NCBI GenBank assembly: GCA_033032175.1 | Contig: CM065304.1 | Coordinates: 3,348,001 to 3,412,000 of the forward strand | Length of the DNA stretch: 64,000 nucleotides | Direction: 5' to 3' | Source of the DNA: Saturnia japonica | Taxonomy: Eukaryota; Arthropoda; Insecta; Lepidoptera; Saturniidae | Shown here: positions 36,431 to 46,839 of the stretch, in pieces | How the letters are laid out: each line of letters starts with the position of its first letter | How positions within the stretch are numbered: the first letter of the stretch is position 1 | The notes under the pieces: model-generated | What the model saw: only the letters and a program-made list of their open reading frames with translations | Told to the model about the DNA's origin: nothing | The model's database searches: none | Program-made: the position numbers and the translations under genes

Positions 36431-36650
36431 GTTTATGGGATGATTTTTGAATTTTGTCATTCCATAATTAATAGGTTGATTGTCAAAAAAATTTTTAAAC
36501 TGTAAAAAAAACAACATTTTATTTATATTAACTCTCAACCATTTTTGACACAATTTCGTAGACGGGATATACAGATGTGATTTCAATTGATAGACTATAA
36601 GAATCGACAACAATAATTTCATTAATATATAAGAAAACAATTTTCATAAT
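36425..36650 (+). repeat. Repeat C, fragment
   Basis: Two degenerate modules are visible: TTTTGTTTATGGGATG...CATTCCATAATTAAT and TTTCGTAGACGGGATATAC...CAATTGATAGACTATAAGAAT. Confidence 0.6.
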
Positions 36651-36664
36651 TACACATATGTTAT

Positions 36665-36937
36665 GTGTATGTATGGTATTTTTACCATCACGCCTGTATT
36701 CCCCGAAGGATTAGGCAGAGGTGTACATTTGTACACCAACAGTTCACCGAGTATGTTTTTAAGTCCCATGTAATAGGGGGCGAGCCTATTGCCATTAGTC
36801 GGGCACGAAACCAAACTCCGAGATGCTACTGAGAATTTCATAGGAAAAACCCAATAACACTTTGCTCGACCTAGGATTCGAACCCAGGACCTCGTTAATA
36901 GCAGTCGCGCTTACGACCACTAGGCTAACGAGACAGA
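36665..36937 (-). repeat. tRNA-derived SINE, copy 2 (near full length)
   Basis: On the minus strand the head is TCTCGTTAGCCTAGTGGTCG (A box), followed by GGTCCTGGGTTCGAATCC (B box). The body contains ATTGGGTTTTTCCTATG and the tail GTACACCTCTGCCTAATCC and GGCGTGATGGTAAAAATACC. Both internal pol III promoter boxes are intact, so this copy could in principle be transcribed. Confidence 0.85.
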
Positions 36938-37559
36938 TTTGATACAGACAGACGTTTGATAATTCTCCACAAATTATGATGAAAATGGCAATAATACTTT
37001 CAACTATAAATATGTATTGAGTTTTATAATAATAAAGCCTTGAATATTGAAAATAAAACGCAGGGAGCAAAGTTATATATCTATACATAATATTAAAGCA
37101 TACTAAATGTGCTATTATAAATATAAAATTTAATATTCCCATATTAATTTAACATTAATAATATTCATTAATCAAGTTGAAATTGGCAAAACTATCGATG
37201 AGTTAAGAGCTCAGGTTACCGTTCGCGCTTTTAAATATAATTAATTGATTTATCAAACGTGTGATGCTTTCCAGCCGGGAGCGAACGCCCGAGCTTTATT
37301 TAAAAAAATAACAAAACTGAGCTGAAAATTTTAACTTTATTTTCATAACGTAATAATTGTCAGAGCTTTCGTATCCAGTGGTATGCTTGCGGGTGGAAAA
37401 CCTCAATTTTGACTTAACAATAAAATGGACACACCATTTCACCATTTCACACGCGGTAGAAGTGAAAACTTTTTTTATACCAAAGGGCGCAAACATGCTG
37501 ATGGCTCACCTGATGATTACCGTCTGCCTATGGATAATTGAAACACCAGGCACATTACA
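36938..37559. other. Intergenic, nothing identified
   Basis: A CACACGCGGTAGAAGTGAAAAC string near 37447 recurs in part at 1577. Short ORFs show no domains. Confidence 0.4.
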
Positions 37560-37775
37560 ACCATGTTGCCGCCTTGGAGACCATAATTCAATCCTCTTGA
37601 AGGACCCCATTCCATAGCCCGGGGGGAAAACCGTGCTGGGTAACCCATTCCACAATCGTAGCATACGTGACAGAAAGTTTTAGAGAACCTTTCACTGTTG
37701 TCGCGTTTTGGGCTAAGTTTTAAAGTGTGACGATGAGCAGCCAGCCAACAGAGGATGGTGCGAGTTTGGAACCTT
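37560..37775 (+). repeat. Lepidopteran LINE-tail-like repeat L
   Basis: TTGAAGGACCCCATTCCATA, GGTAACCCATTCCACAATCG, AGAAAGTTTTAGAGAACC and GTGACGATGAGCAGCC follow an order I associate with a dispersed lepidopteran repeat. There is only one copy in the window, so the evidence is from memory of the family. Confidence 0.4.
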
Positions 37776-38004
37776 CAGAAAACATAAAAATATCTTATCT
37801 TTTTTTTATGTCTATATCAAACGGAATTCGACCTGTTGACCACTCGTATTGTACATACAACAGTGCGTACAAGTCAGACCGTCACACCGCTAGGCCAATT
37901 CGACAATAATCATAGTCGTGAATATGAGGATTTGCATTAACCGTGTATAATGTATTCTATCTCGTTCTCTCGCAAGCGAAATCCTATAGATGTATGTGTT
38001 TGTC

Positions 38005-38080
38005 TCTTTTTACTTTCGCTTTTTCGTTTCATCGCGTTTCAAATTACAAAGGTACTAAAGAAGGTTTCACTTCAAAGATA
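38005..38080 (+). repeat. Short dispersed repeat, partner of 2097-2195
   Basis: CGCTTTTTCGTTTCATCGCG, then CTAAAGAAGGTTTCACTTC. The surrounding DNA from 37776 to 38458 is otherwise unassigned. A GCGAACGAAGTCGTAGGCAC string near 38293 looks like a SINE end. Confidence 0.55.
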
Positions 38081-38458
38081 GATAAATAACTAAAATGAAA
38101 AAAAACAATTCAAAACAAAATAATAAATTATTTTAAAAGCTAATTTTACTTTATTTTATGTTCTAGTAATGTTACGGGATTATAGTTGTAGACATAGAAC
38201 GCTGTTTGTCCGATCATCATGAAAGTTGATTTTTGGTTTTGGTTGGTTTATTTCATGGAGAAGTATTTTATGTTAACTATTTTATTACTAATGCGAACGA
38301 AGTCGTAGGCACAGCTAGTCTATGGTATGTGTTTGTAAAAGCTAAATAATATATCAAAGTTGATAGACCTACACTCTGGAGATATTATAAACAAAATCAT
38401 ATAAATACTAGACATATAAAATAAATACATATCCTAATATTTCTTAAAAACTTGGCTG

Positions 38459-38640
38459 GCACCGACTCTAAACATAATAATAATTGTATATTATTGTCCT
38501 AGTAAAATATGTGGCAGACGAATAGTTCCTAGGAATATCAAATTGAGTTAAAAATGGATATTTTAAAGTAAATTAATAACGTAATTATTTTGTTTATTTA
38601 TTATTGCATTTTTTCAGAGTATTTTGGAGTCGGTTTTGTT
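38459..38640. repeat. Repeat H, copy 1 (terminal inverted repeats)
   Basis: Starts ACCGACTCTAAA and ends TTTTGGAGTCGGT, so about 12 bp of the ends are inverted copies. The body includes TTGTATATTATTGTCCTAGTA and TATGTGGCAGACG. A second copy spans 49560-50625 and is split by a LINE. It is MITE-like in structure. A target duplication is not obvious. Confidence 0.65.
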
Positions 38641-38689
38641 TTTGTGAAAAAAAGTTTATTATTGCATTCCATTATATAGGTCCACGAGT

Positions 38690-39985
38690 GTTGCTGCTGC
38701 AAAAGCGATATTTTTAAGAAATAAAGTTCTTAAATCTTGTAATAAGACCAAAACTATTTGTCAAATAATAAATAAAGAATCTGGAAAAATTAGGAAAAAT
38801 GATAATTCCCTTAATCTGATCGTCGAGGGAGTACATATCTCAAACAGTTCAGAGGTAGCGACTATTTTCCAAGATTATTTCACAAATATACCTTTAGAAG
38901 TAACCAAAAATATAATATCGTCACCCCATGGTGCCGCATCATTTTTGGAAAAGTAGATTGCACCTTTAAATTCTACATTTAATTTTACATCCATTAGTGC
39001 AGGTGAAATTAGGGGCAATATCTTCTAGATTATTGGCAAGAATTGGCATCCCTCAAAGATTGATTTTGGGATCATTTCTGTTTCTCGTTTATATAAACGA
39101 TCTGCCGCTAGTAGTTAAAGACGGCGCTGAAATGGTTCTTTTTGGGGACAATTCTTCACTTATATTCAAAGTGAAATGAATAGATTCGGAGCTTAGCCAG
39201 TTGAACAATATTTTAGTTATAATCTCTGAATGGTTTGCTTTAAATAATTTACTGCTAAATGCAAACAAAAGCAAATGTATGAGATTTGCCTTGCCCAATG
39301 TCCGGCATGTTACTTCCATAGCTCAATGTCTTTCTGTATTTTGCTGTGGGGTTCAGCAGCTGAGATAGATACCATATTTATATTAGAAAAACGAGCAATT
39401 CGTACAATTTACAACCTAAAACCTCGTGAATCACTAAAGAACAAATTTCAGGAATATAATATCTTAACTTTTCCCTCCAAATTCATCCTTGATAACTTAA
39501 TGTATATTCGTAAAAACTTAGTCAGGTTAGATTTTGTCAAAGATCAGTCCAATGTTAATACTAGAAATAGAGATTAATTTGTCGTACCGTGTTTTAGACT
39601 AAGTAGGTCCAATAAAAGTTTTTTAGGTAATAGTGTCAGGTTTTATAAGATCCCGACGCATATTACTGATTTTCCGGACAACAAGTTCAAGGACCATGTT
39701 AAGCAAGATTTACTCTCAAAAGGTTATTATAGGGTAGATCATTATGTGAATGATAGTGATGTCTGAAAGTGACTCCCTCTCTGTGCATCCACTAAACTGT
39801 TATTATTGTACCTGTTATATTAACATTTGTACAGTTGACAAATAAAAAAGATAAACCCGATCAAGTTTCTTATCGGTTCTTCTCGATGTCTGGGACAATG
39901 TCCGAACCGGCAGCAGTGGTTTGATATTCATAAGTGCCTTCTTAGGGCGTAAATTGAATAAAGATGATTTTGATTTTTTATTTAT
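38690..39985 (+). pseudogene. LINE reverse transcriptase, second half, broken
   Basis: The plus-strand reading in several frames gives GIPQRLILGSFLFLVYINDL (RT palm segment, normally GIPQGS). The active-site region follows as MVLFGDNSS, where insect LINEs have FADD, so one catalytic aspartate is replaced by Asn. Next come LNNILVIISEWFALNNLLLN, then LEKRAIRTIYNLKPRESLKN, then a C-terminal segment with YKIPTHITDFPDNKF and KDHVKQDLLSKGYY, then a stop near 39765. The 3' UTR contains TAAACCCGATCAAGTTTCTT. Stops at 38954 and 39177 and shifted frames show it is dead. An upstream part of the protein lies from about 38690. Confidence 0.8.
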
Positions 39986-40318
39986 TAAAAATCATAAATG
40001 AAACGGTCTCAACTTTTTATAAATTCTTTGGTTACTATATATTCACTAAAACCATATTTTTTCCTAACACTAATAAACCTTTATTGAGCAATGTTGACTA
40101 AAGTCAGTGCTTATAATAATAAATAAGCTGCCGTAATTGATATTCGAATCAGATTGCAATAATTCCTCAACACAGGAATTTCGTAAAGCATTTCATGTTG
40201 AATACATATATAATTCTAAGTACGCATACCATAATCTGCGTTATAACTAGGTAGTACCTACATGGAAACATGAACATTTATACTTATGGACATTTGCCGT
40301 TTTTTTACGATTATGTAC

Positions 40319-40523
40319 GAATTTTAGGTACTTACGTATTAACGCCACCGCAGCAAAAATTCTGGTTAGATTAGGTTAATTTCAGAACAGTTCGGTCACA
40401 ATTTATTCATTGAATTATCCAAAGTTTTTTATTGTATGATTTGTCGCAAAAATTATAGGTGTAAATTGGCGCATTAGCAGAATTTTTGCTGCGGTGACGT
40501 TAATACGTAAGTACCGAATTTTA
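40319..40523. mobile_element. 189-bp MITE with perfect 8-bp target duplication
   Basis: The element (40327-40515) has 38-bp terminal inverted repeats (40327-40364 and 40478-40515) starting GGTACTTACGTATTAACG, with one mismatch. It is flanked on both sides by GAATTTTA (40319-40326 and 40516-40523). There is no ORF. An 8-bp duplication fits hAT, P or Merlin transposases. Ends beginning GG recall Merlin, but the superfamily is not proven. Confidence 0.9.
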
Positions 40524-40644
40524 TTTCTGTTTTTGTTCTGTTTTCTTTAAGGGTTATTTTAGCCTTGTTTATTCTTAACCTACTGAACCCATTATTGCTT
40601 TTCTAAGACTTTATTAAAAAAAATCAAATTATTAATAAATTTTA

Positions 40645-41140
40645 TTTTGATAAACCAAATCGAGTTTCAATCGGCTCTGCTCGACGACTGGGATGTTTTC
40701 CGAAACAGTGGTCTTGTAGTGGGCTTGCGTTATATAATTGTTATGTTTTATGGACAATTTAAACAAGTAGAGTAGAGTACAAAGTAATTAGGTAATTTTA
40801 TTAGGTTTTACAATAAACTTGGTATAGGCTTATTACCGATAATCCGGATAATAAGTTTATGAATCATGTTAAGCAAGTCTTAATGTCGAAAGGTATATAG
40901 ATCATTATTTGAAAGACGGTGATGTCTGAAAGAGATTCCTTCTCTGCGCATTCAATTGAAATAATAATAATCGTAAACAATATAAATACTATAAATCATT
41001 TATTTTTAAATATTGGTAAACCCGATCGAGTTTCTTGGCAGCTCTTCTCGATGACTGGGATGTTTTTCGAACCAGTGGCAGTGTTTTGAGATCTTAAGTG
41101 ACTTCTTATGGCCTAATGTGATTAAAAACATATTTGTTTC
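40645..41140 (+). pseudogene. LINE 3' ends, two partial copies of the 38.7-kb family
   Basis: First, AACCAAATCGAGTTTCAATCGG with GACGACTGGGATGTTTTCC (about 40660-40735) matches the 3' UTR of the element ending at 39985. Second, 40820-41140 has the C-terminal coding end (a PDNKF-type segment, NHVKQVLMSKG) followed by the same UTR with CCCGATCGAGTTTCTTGGC. Both are 5'-truncated. Confidence 0.7.
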
Positions 41141-43604
41141 TTTTAATGACATATCCAAGAGCAATTTTTTTTTATTCGCCCGTATAGTTTGGATAAAACA
41201 CAACCTATCCGTTGACCCGATAGCCACGCCTCTGCATATGACCACGGAATATTGCGTCATGTGTTACGTCACCAACTGCGGCTTTGTTCACAACCTGCTT
41301 ACTTACAGCTTACAGTGTTTCTTGTTAAATAACGGAACGATGATACGTAACCCTATTATAAATGACGTTTTAATTGGTACGATCGACGAATACTCTATTA
41401 TGCCAACTTGGTCTCAGCCAAAAAAAATACTGAAGCTCAGTAAGTTGACGTTCGTTAAACATCTTCATTTTCAAGCACTAAACTAGTTTACTATTCATTA
41501 ATATTAATAAATAAATCGTATAATTTTTTAATATTAAAATGACTTTTACTTGGTTACGGGAATACTAAGAAAGAGCAATCGCGAATGAAAAATGATGTTA
41601 ATCAACAGAAATTTGATTAAACGAAATATCATAAGATAACTTGTGTATCAATATAATATTAATTTCATTAATAAGTAATCTATTGTGACATACTTAATGT
41701 TAGTAAGCGCAAGAGATTGATTATTGGTTTGTTTATTAGATTGATCGTACAAATCTCTGGAACTATTTGTCCGATTTGATAAAGTCTTTTTGAAACTTAT
41801 AGCCTATTTATTCACAAAGATTATAAACAATAAATATTTGAATTTTAGGTCAGAAAGTACGCCAAACGAGAATTAAGTAATAAAAAAATAGTGCGGAAAG
41901 ACCATCAGCCCGGAGAGCATTGGCTACCAAATGAAAAACGAAAAAAATTAAACTCGAGAGAAACCGCTATTCTATCTATATGTATAGAAAATTGCAATTT
42001 TACTGATTTTAACGCGCCACTAAAACTATTAAACCAATTTGTATGTGGTTTTCAGTTTAATAGAGGACTGAACCTAAATAAGGGTCTGGGATATATACCA
42101 TTAGGCTTTCTCATAATCATTAAGTAGTATATGATAAAATTATAATTAGAAATATTGAAATTTTAAAAATATTAGTTAGGAAACAAAAATCACTTGACTT
42201 GCTTCCTAGACGTCGTAATTAAATAATACATAGCCTATATTACTCCCACGATTAAGACGAATCTAATGACACCGCGCATGATAAAATCCATCTATCCTTC
42301 TTTTTCGCAGTCGGGTAAAACATAACACTTTCGAGCCAGATAAGATATATAGTTCTCGTGGAATGTCAAAAGCATTTTTGAGTGAACAAAGTCACAGCCA
42401 TTAGCTAATTAAATACTGTTTTTGTACACACATCAGTAGCAACCACTGAATAAAGACCTTATTCTTTGTTTCATGGTAGCAACCCTAATTCACGGATGAC
42501 CGGAGATAAATTAGGACGTATAGTAATATTAAAATTGTTAATATTGTCCCTACTTACTATAAAATATTAGCTCATTCATTATGCGAAGTAGTTATTCGTT
42601 ACCGAGGTTATAAGTGCTCCATGAATAATTCAATAGAGGTTCTCTGATATTTTCAATATTATCATCTTAGCGTCACTTGAAAACTTTCATTTCATATCAC
42701 CTCGGTCTCTGATCTTAATTTAAAATTTAGATTAATTGGACATACAATTTTTTCTACAAATGACGTCACTCGTACTTATGCCAGTGTCAACGCTTTAGTT
42801 CTTATTTGACTACAATAGAACAAAAACTCGATTATAATTTTATTCGAGTTGTACAGCATACATTGCCTTTTCGCATTTTTTGTCTCTTGCAAATCTTTCA
42901 TTACTTCTGATACATTAAACCTTTAGTATAACTGTATTTTTTATAGTAGCAGAACAATGTGACAACGTTTTACCACGGTAAAATTCATCGACTAATGAGC
43001 GAGTATCCGACACCATTCATCACTTTCATGCCGGTCTGCCTAAGTATCTCTTCACGTTATGCTTGAAAACCTATTATAGGAAAAGGGAGTTAAATAACTA
43101 GGAGATTGTTCCACGGCTTCGTAGCATGCTAAAAGTTAAAGATAAAATGTGATGAAGATCGATCCATCTCAACGTCAGTTAATGCGTCAATTAGCTAGTA
43201 ACGTTGAAGATATAATAAGGAAATTGGTTTTAACATTGAACTACTTACTAGGTAATGTTAATATCTATTGTGCCAAGGAAAAGTTTAGTAATGTACACTG
43301 GAAATATTGTTACGAAATAAAAAGTTTAAGATAACATTTTAAGACTTAACGCCCAAAGACTCACTTGCGTGTAAAAATCCTGATTTTTTAGTAAATGCCT
43401 GTCTAAGATAATACACAATAATGAAAAAAGTCATCGGTTTAAATCCTATTTAATTAATGAATACAGTACATACATATATAGTAGGTATATACCAACTTGT
43501 ATCAAGTATTAATAATAAAAATGAACTAAATAATTATTAATATTAATATTTTTCAGGGGACAATTTTTTCAAAAGATTCTTTTTTTTCTAATGTAGGTAT
43601 GTAA
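41141..43604. other. Intergenic with small repeat fragments
   Basis: A SINE-like fragment at about 41728-41835 contains AATCTCTGGAACTATTTGTCCG. Repeat K copy 2 (minus) is at about 42215-42322. Short ORFs at 41118-41486, 41891-42127 and 43149-43334 have no recognised domain. I do not support them as genes. Confidence 0.4.
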
Positions 43605-43905
43605 TATAACATAATAAAGCGGAATAGTTTTTTGTCTGTCTGTTTGTTTAAACATGCTAATCTCTGGAACTACCAGTCGGATTAAAAAAAATCTTTTTGT
43701 GTATGATAACCAGACTATCTAACAGTTGTAAAATTTTGCTCTTTATAGTATGTTATTTAGACACATAGTTTAAGAGACAATGAAAAATTAAAATAATTTA
43801 TACTTACGGGAAGAACAATTAGGATAGACTACATGGGTGCGTTGGCGGCGCGATGTTTGTCGGATAAAATTAACACAGGTGAAACCGTGACGTACAGCTA
43901 GTATA
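43605..43905 (+). repeat. SINE-like lepidopteran repeat
   Basis: Starts ATATAACATAATAAAGCGG, then TTGTCTGTCTGTTTGTTTAAACATG, AATCTCTGGAACTACCAGTCG, and ends GGTGAAACCGTGACGTACAGCTAGTATAC. This head-to-tail layout is shared with repeats B and G in general form. It lies directly before an unidentified ORF. Confidence 0.65.
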
Positions 43906-43910
43906 CGTAT

Positions 43911-44534
43911 ATGTGTTCTGATGGCTTTACAGAATCGTCCAAGAGCCAAACTTCAAACTCTAAACTTGAGCGAACTCGATCGATTTCCAACCTTGCTTAT
44001 CGACAGCAAATTACAATCTTTATTATCATGGAAGACATCGACGAAATAGCAGCGGTCTCGCTTTATTGTATTAGTGCATATTATTGTTATATTCAATTAA
44101 ACAAGCAGATATTACTCCACGCAGCTTCGACTGATTGTGCCATGATCGAACAAAATTGCGAAAAATGTAAAATTAAACATAATTTAATTGCAAGATTGAT
44201 AGCCGAGCACGCTCTGATGTATAGAGGGTCGGTTTCTGTGAATTGGCCAACGCGTTCGAACTCCTTTGATTCGGGATCGATTTACCGTTCGGGATTGCTA
44301 CCAAACTTTAACCAACTTGCCCGAACCACCCCTCTACATATCGACGCCGCGACGCGCGACGATTGGACGATGAATTCGAGTGTTGGAGATTGTGTAATAC
44401 CAGTATTAAAGTGTTCACGAGAAATAGTTTTTAAATTTTCTTGTGTCATCGCTAACTCAATTGTCAATTTATTTCTGTCTTTACGCCACTGGGCGTTATT
44501 GGCATTATGTGCCAAAATAGAAAACAAAAACTGA
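43911..44534 (+). CDS. Unidentified ORF, 207 residues
   Basis: I do not recognise this protein. The ORF starts a few bases after a SINE-like repeat. An internal Met at residue 40 (MEDIDEIAAVSLYCISAYYC) looks like a more natural start, and the N-terminus then faintly recalls the first residues of PIF/Harbinger-type proteins. This is not established. A segment at residues 70-90 has ENCEKCKIKHN, with two cysteines. The second half overlaps a 150-residue ORF on the other strand (44282-44734) by 253 bases, so at most one of the two is likely to be coding there. No poly(A) signal or promoter is clear. Confidence 0.25.
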   Translation: MCSDGFTESSKSQTSNSKLERTRSISNLAYRQQITIFIIMEDIDEIAAVSLYCISAYYCYIQLNKQILLHAASTDCAMIEQNCEKCKIKHNLIARLIAEHALMYRGSVSVNWPTRSNSFDSGSIYRSGLLPNFNQLARTTPLHIDAATRDDWTMNSSVGDCVIPVLKCSREIVFKFSCVIANSIVNLFLSLRHWALLALCAKIENKN

Positions 44535-44734
44535 CAGATTTTTACAAATTCTATAATGTCACCTGTAATGCTTCGAATTTTATGGAAACCGCTATTATCA
44601 TCTAAACTTCTATAATATTCTTTTAATAATTCGTTCTCGTCAAACAGTTTCGCCTCGTCAACAGTGATGTCCAGTGTTAAAAGAAATTCGATAGATAAGA
44701 AACTATACTTATAACAATTTGTGTAGCCTTCCAT
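44282..44734 (-). CDS. Unidentified ORF, 150 residues, opposite strand
   Basis: I do not recognise this protein. It starts MEGYTNCYKYSFLSIEFLL and has an acidic helix-like stretch VDEAKLFDENELLKEYYRSL. A mixed segment with GDIIEFVKICQFLFSIL follows, then a basic patch WRKDRNKL. The composition looks more like a soluble eukaryotic protein than random AT-rich DNA. The ATG has AGAAA just before it (A at -3). DNA upstream (44740-44800) is locally CG-rich with GATCGCGCGATTACC, which could be a promoter or 5' UTR. It could be a single exon of a host gene or part of an unknown transposon. Confidence 0.3.
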   Translation of the reverse strand: MEGYTNCYKYSFLSIEFLLTLDITVDEAKLFDENELLKEYYRSLDDNSGFHKIRSITGDIIEFVKICQFLFSILAHNANNAQWRKDRNKLTIELAMTQENLKTISREHFNTGITQSPTLEFIVQSSRVAASICRGVVRASWLKFGSNPER

Positions 44735-45479
44735 TTCTTTCTAGAAAAACATTCACAGAAAATGGTGGAGCGACGAGGTCGCGATCGCGCGATTACCTAG
44801 GATAGCGCACAAAATTTAAAAATACCTGTCCCAGATAAATGCTGACTGCACGCCTGTCTAAGTCTGAAAATGTCTGTCAAATGCAACAAATGCCTATCAT
44901 ATGGTAACCCTACTTGCACGTGATACACACGAACGAGAAAATAGCAATAGCAGGGAGGTTGTGGGAGGGGGGTGATACGGCCTGATTGGATCACCACTAC
45001 CTGCATGAGATATAGTGATTCGTTTATACACATCGCGTGCCGGTGCAATATCCAGTTTATATTTATATATGACAAATATATTTTGATTTATGTAACTTTG
45101 AATGATGAGATTCTTTTTTTATTAAAGTAGCTCGTCAAATTTACGATACTGTCCCTCATGGTAAGCACAGTATAATCCAAACACAAAAGCGGTCATCGAG
45201 AGATCGAAGTCCTTCCAAAAATAGAGAAATATTTTAATGTGTATTTATATATTGATATATACCATTCTACTTATCCAAGAAAAGGATTAAAGAATAAGTA
45301 ATCCTGTCAAAACCATAAAATGTAAAAAAAATGTCTCGCAACGCAGTTTATTAACTACAAAAACAGTCAGTGCTTTTAGTTATTGTCTATGGAAACTCTG
45401 GTATTCCTCATGTAAACTATGCTATAGATCAAGTGGAAAAAATATAAATATCATGCGGTCTCTATCAGGGGTATGGTGG
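44735..45479. other. Intergenic; CG-rich patch then AT-rich
   Basis: 44760-44800 holds CG-rich palindromic strings (GCGATCGCGCGATTAC). The rest shows no supported gene. A 92-residue minus ORF (44797-45075) has no domain. Confidence 0.35.
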
Positions 45480-45810
45480 GGTGTTCACCCTTATTTCCAA
45501 ATACTGTTATATAATGAATGACATCATCCGAAGTTACTTTGACTACGGATCATTTCTTTTGCAACCATGTAGCAAAATTTTCCTTGCAAAATTAGACAAA
45601 TTACAATTCAAAATTTTAAGAATAATTACTGGTGCTATAAAATCATTCCCAGTAAATGCTCTTCAAATAGAATGTCGATCTTGTACATACTTGTACTTAT
45701 CATTTTTTTATGGGTTATTCTCTCAGTTTATTCTAAAGTACACCGAACATTTGGTAACTAAATTCTATAACGTGTATTTGTCACACTTCACATTGGCAAA
45801 GTTGCTTTAA
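45480..45810 (+). pseudogene. LINE C-terminal fragment
   Basis: The reading contains IIRSYFDYGSFLLQPCSKI, then LDKLQFKILRIITGAIKSFP and NALQIECRS. This is the segment following the RT domain in a Jockey/I-type LINE (the SYFDYG...LDKLQ...RIITGA signature). The continuation is lost after about 109 residues. No catalytic motif. Confidence 0.75.
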
Positions 45811-46054
45811 AGATAGAAAGTAAAAAAAAAAAGGTATAGTGGTAATATAGTCAGTTATAGTATGTCCTCTTGATCTCTTAAAATTCAAACTACATATTTG
45901 CTTTATACACAACGAAGTTACAGGGGGTCAAAAGTGCTGTAAGTCGCTTCGAGAAAAGGATAGTACAGCCTTGCCTTGCGCTCGACATGGCGGGCGGGGG
46001 CACTATAGTTAGTTTATTTAGAATTTTACTTATTTGACCGAGTTTTGGTAGGGG

Positions 46055-46385
46055 AAAAGCTTAAGGGGTTCGCTTCACCGATGACCTTAAATTGCTCGTG
46101 ACGTATTGTGCTTGCGCCAGACTAGCAACACGTACTATAGCGGCCTGTGTACATGTATACGCATATATACATTGTATACACTCGACTGTACCATTATATG
46201 CGTTTTTGACTATTTGGATGGATAAAATCTTGTGATTTCGTGTCACAGACATGCTGTAATAGCAGTTTCTAAATTATGAAATTTATAATTAATTTAAAAT
46301 TTAGAAAAAAAACAAAGTTATTCCATTGTTTTGAGCTTTCGCTTCTGTCGGCAGTCCTTGTGACTGTCTCTGTTTTATTTTTATT
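46055..46385 (-). repeat. Repeat E, copy 2
   Basis: Minus-strand partner of 5338-5650 in the same order (GACTGCCGACAGAAGCG, CAATGGAATAACTTTG, TACATGTACACAGGCCGC on that strand). Confidence 0.7.
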
Positions 46386-46511
46386 CCGTGCTAAAGAATT
46401 ATTTATTATTATTATGAAGATAAATATAAGATAATATAAATATATTATGAAGATGTTTCAAAATATGTATCTTGATTATAACCATCAGTAACTACTAATT
46501 TGTATAGTTTG

Positions 46512-46839
46512 ATTTTATAGGAAGTGACTTAAGCTACCTTTATTTTAGTAAATAATCAGGGTTCCGAATAAATAAAAAAACAACGTCATGGTGAATCAAT
46601 TCGGGTGCTTAAAATGGCTTACGCTGAGTAAACTATAAGAAATATAGCAAATTAACGTACTAAATAATTATAAGCATTAAAAAAGGCCTACAAAAAATTT
46701 TGGGAGAATATACGTCTATATTTTAAGAAACACCTACTACAATAAGCATTATTGTCTTTAAAATAGCCGGGAGCGGGGGAGCAAGATTCGCGCGGGCATT
46801 CTGTAGTCCACGTGAGCGAAGTCGCGGTCACAGCTAGTT
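46512..46839 (-). repeat. Repeat A, copy 8
   Basis: On the minus strand from CTAGCTGTGACCGCGACTTC through GAATCTTGCTCCCCCGCTCC to CTTAAGTCACTTCC. The distal tail is not attached here, but a separate plus-strand piece (TTTAGTAAAAAACTGTTTATTTTGACATTAC) lies at 47045-47105. Confidence 0.8.
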
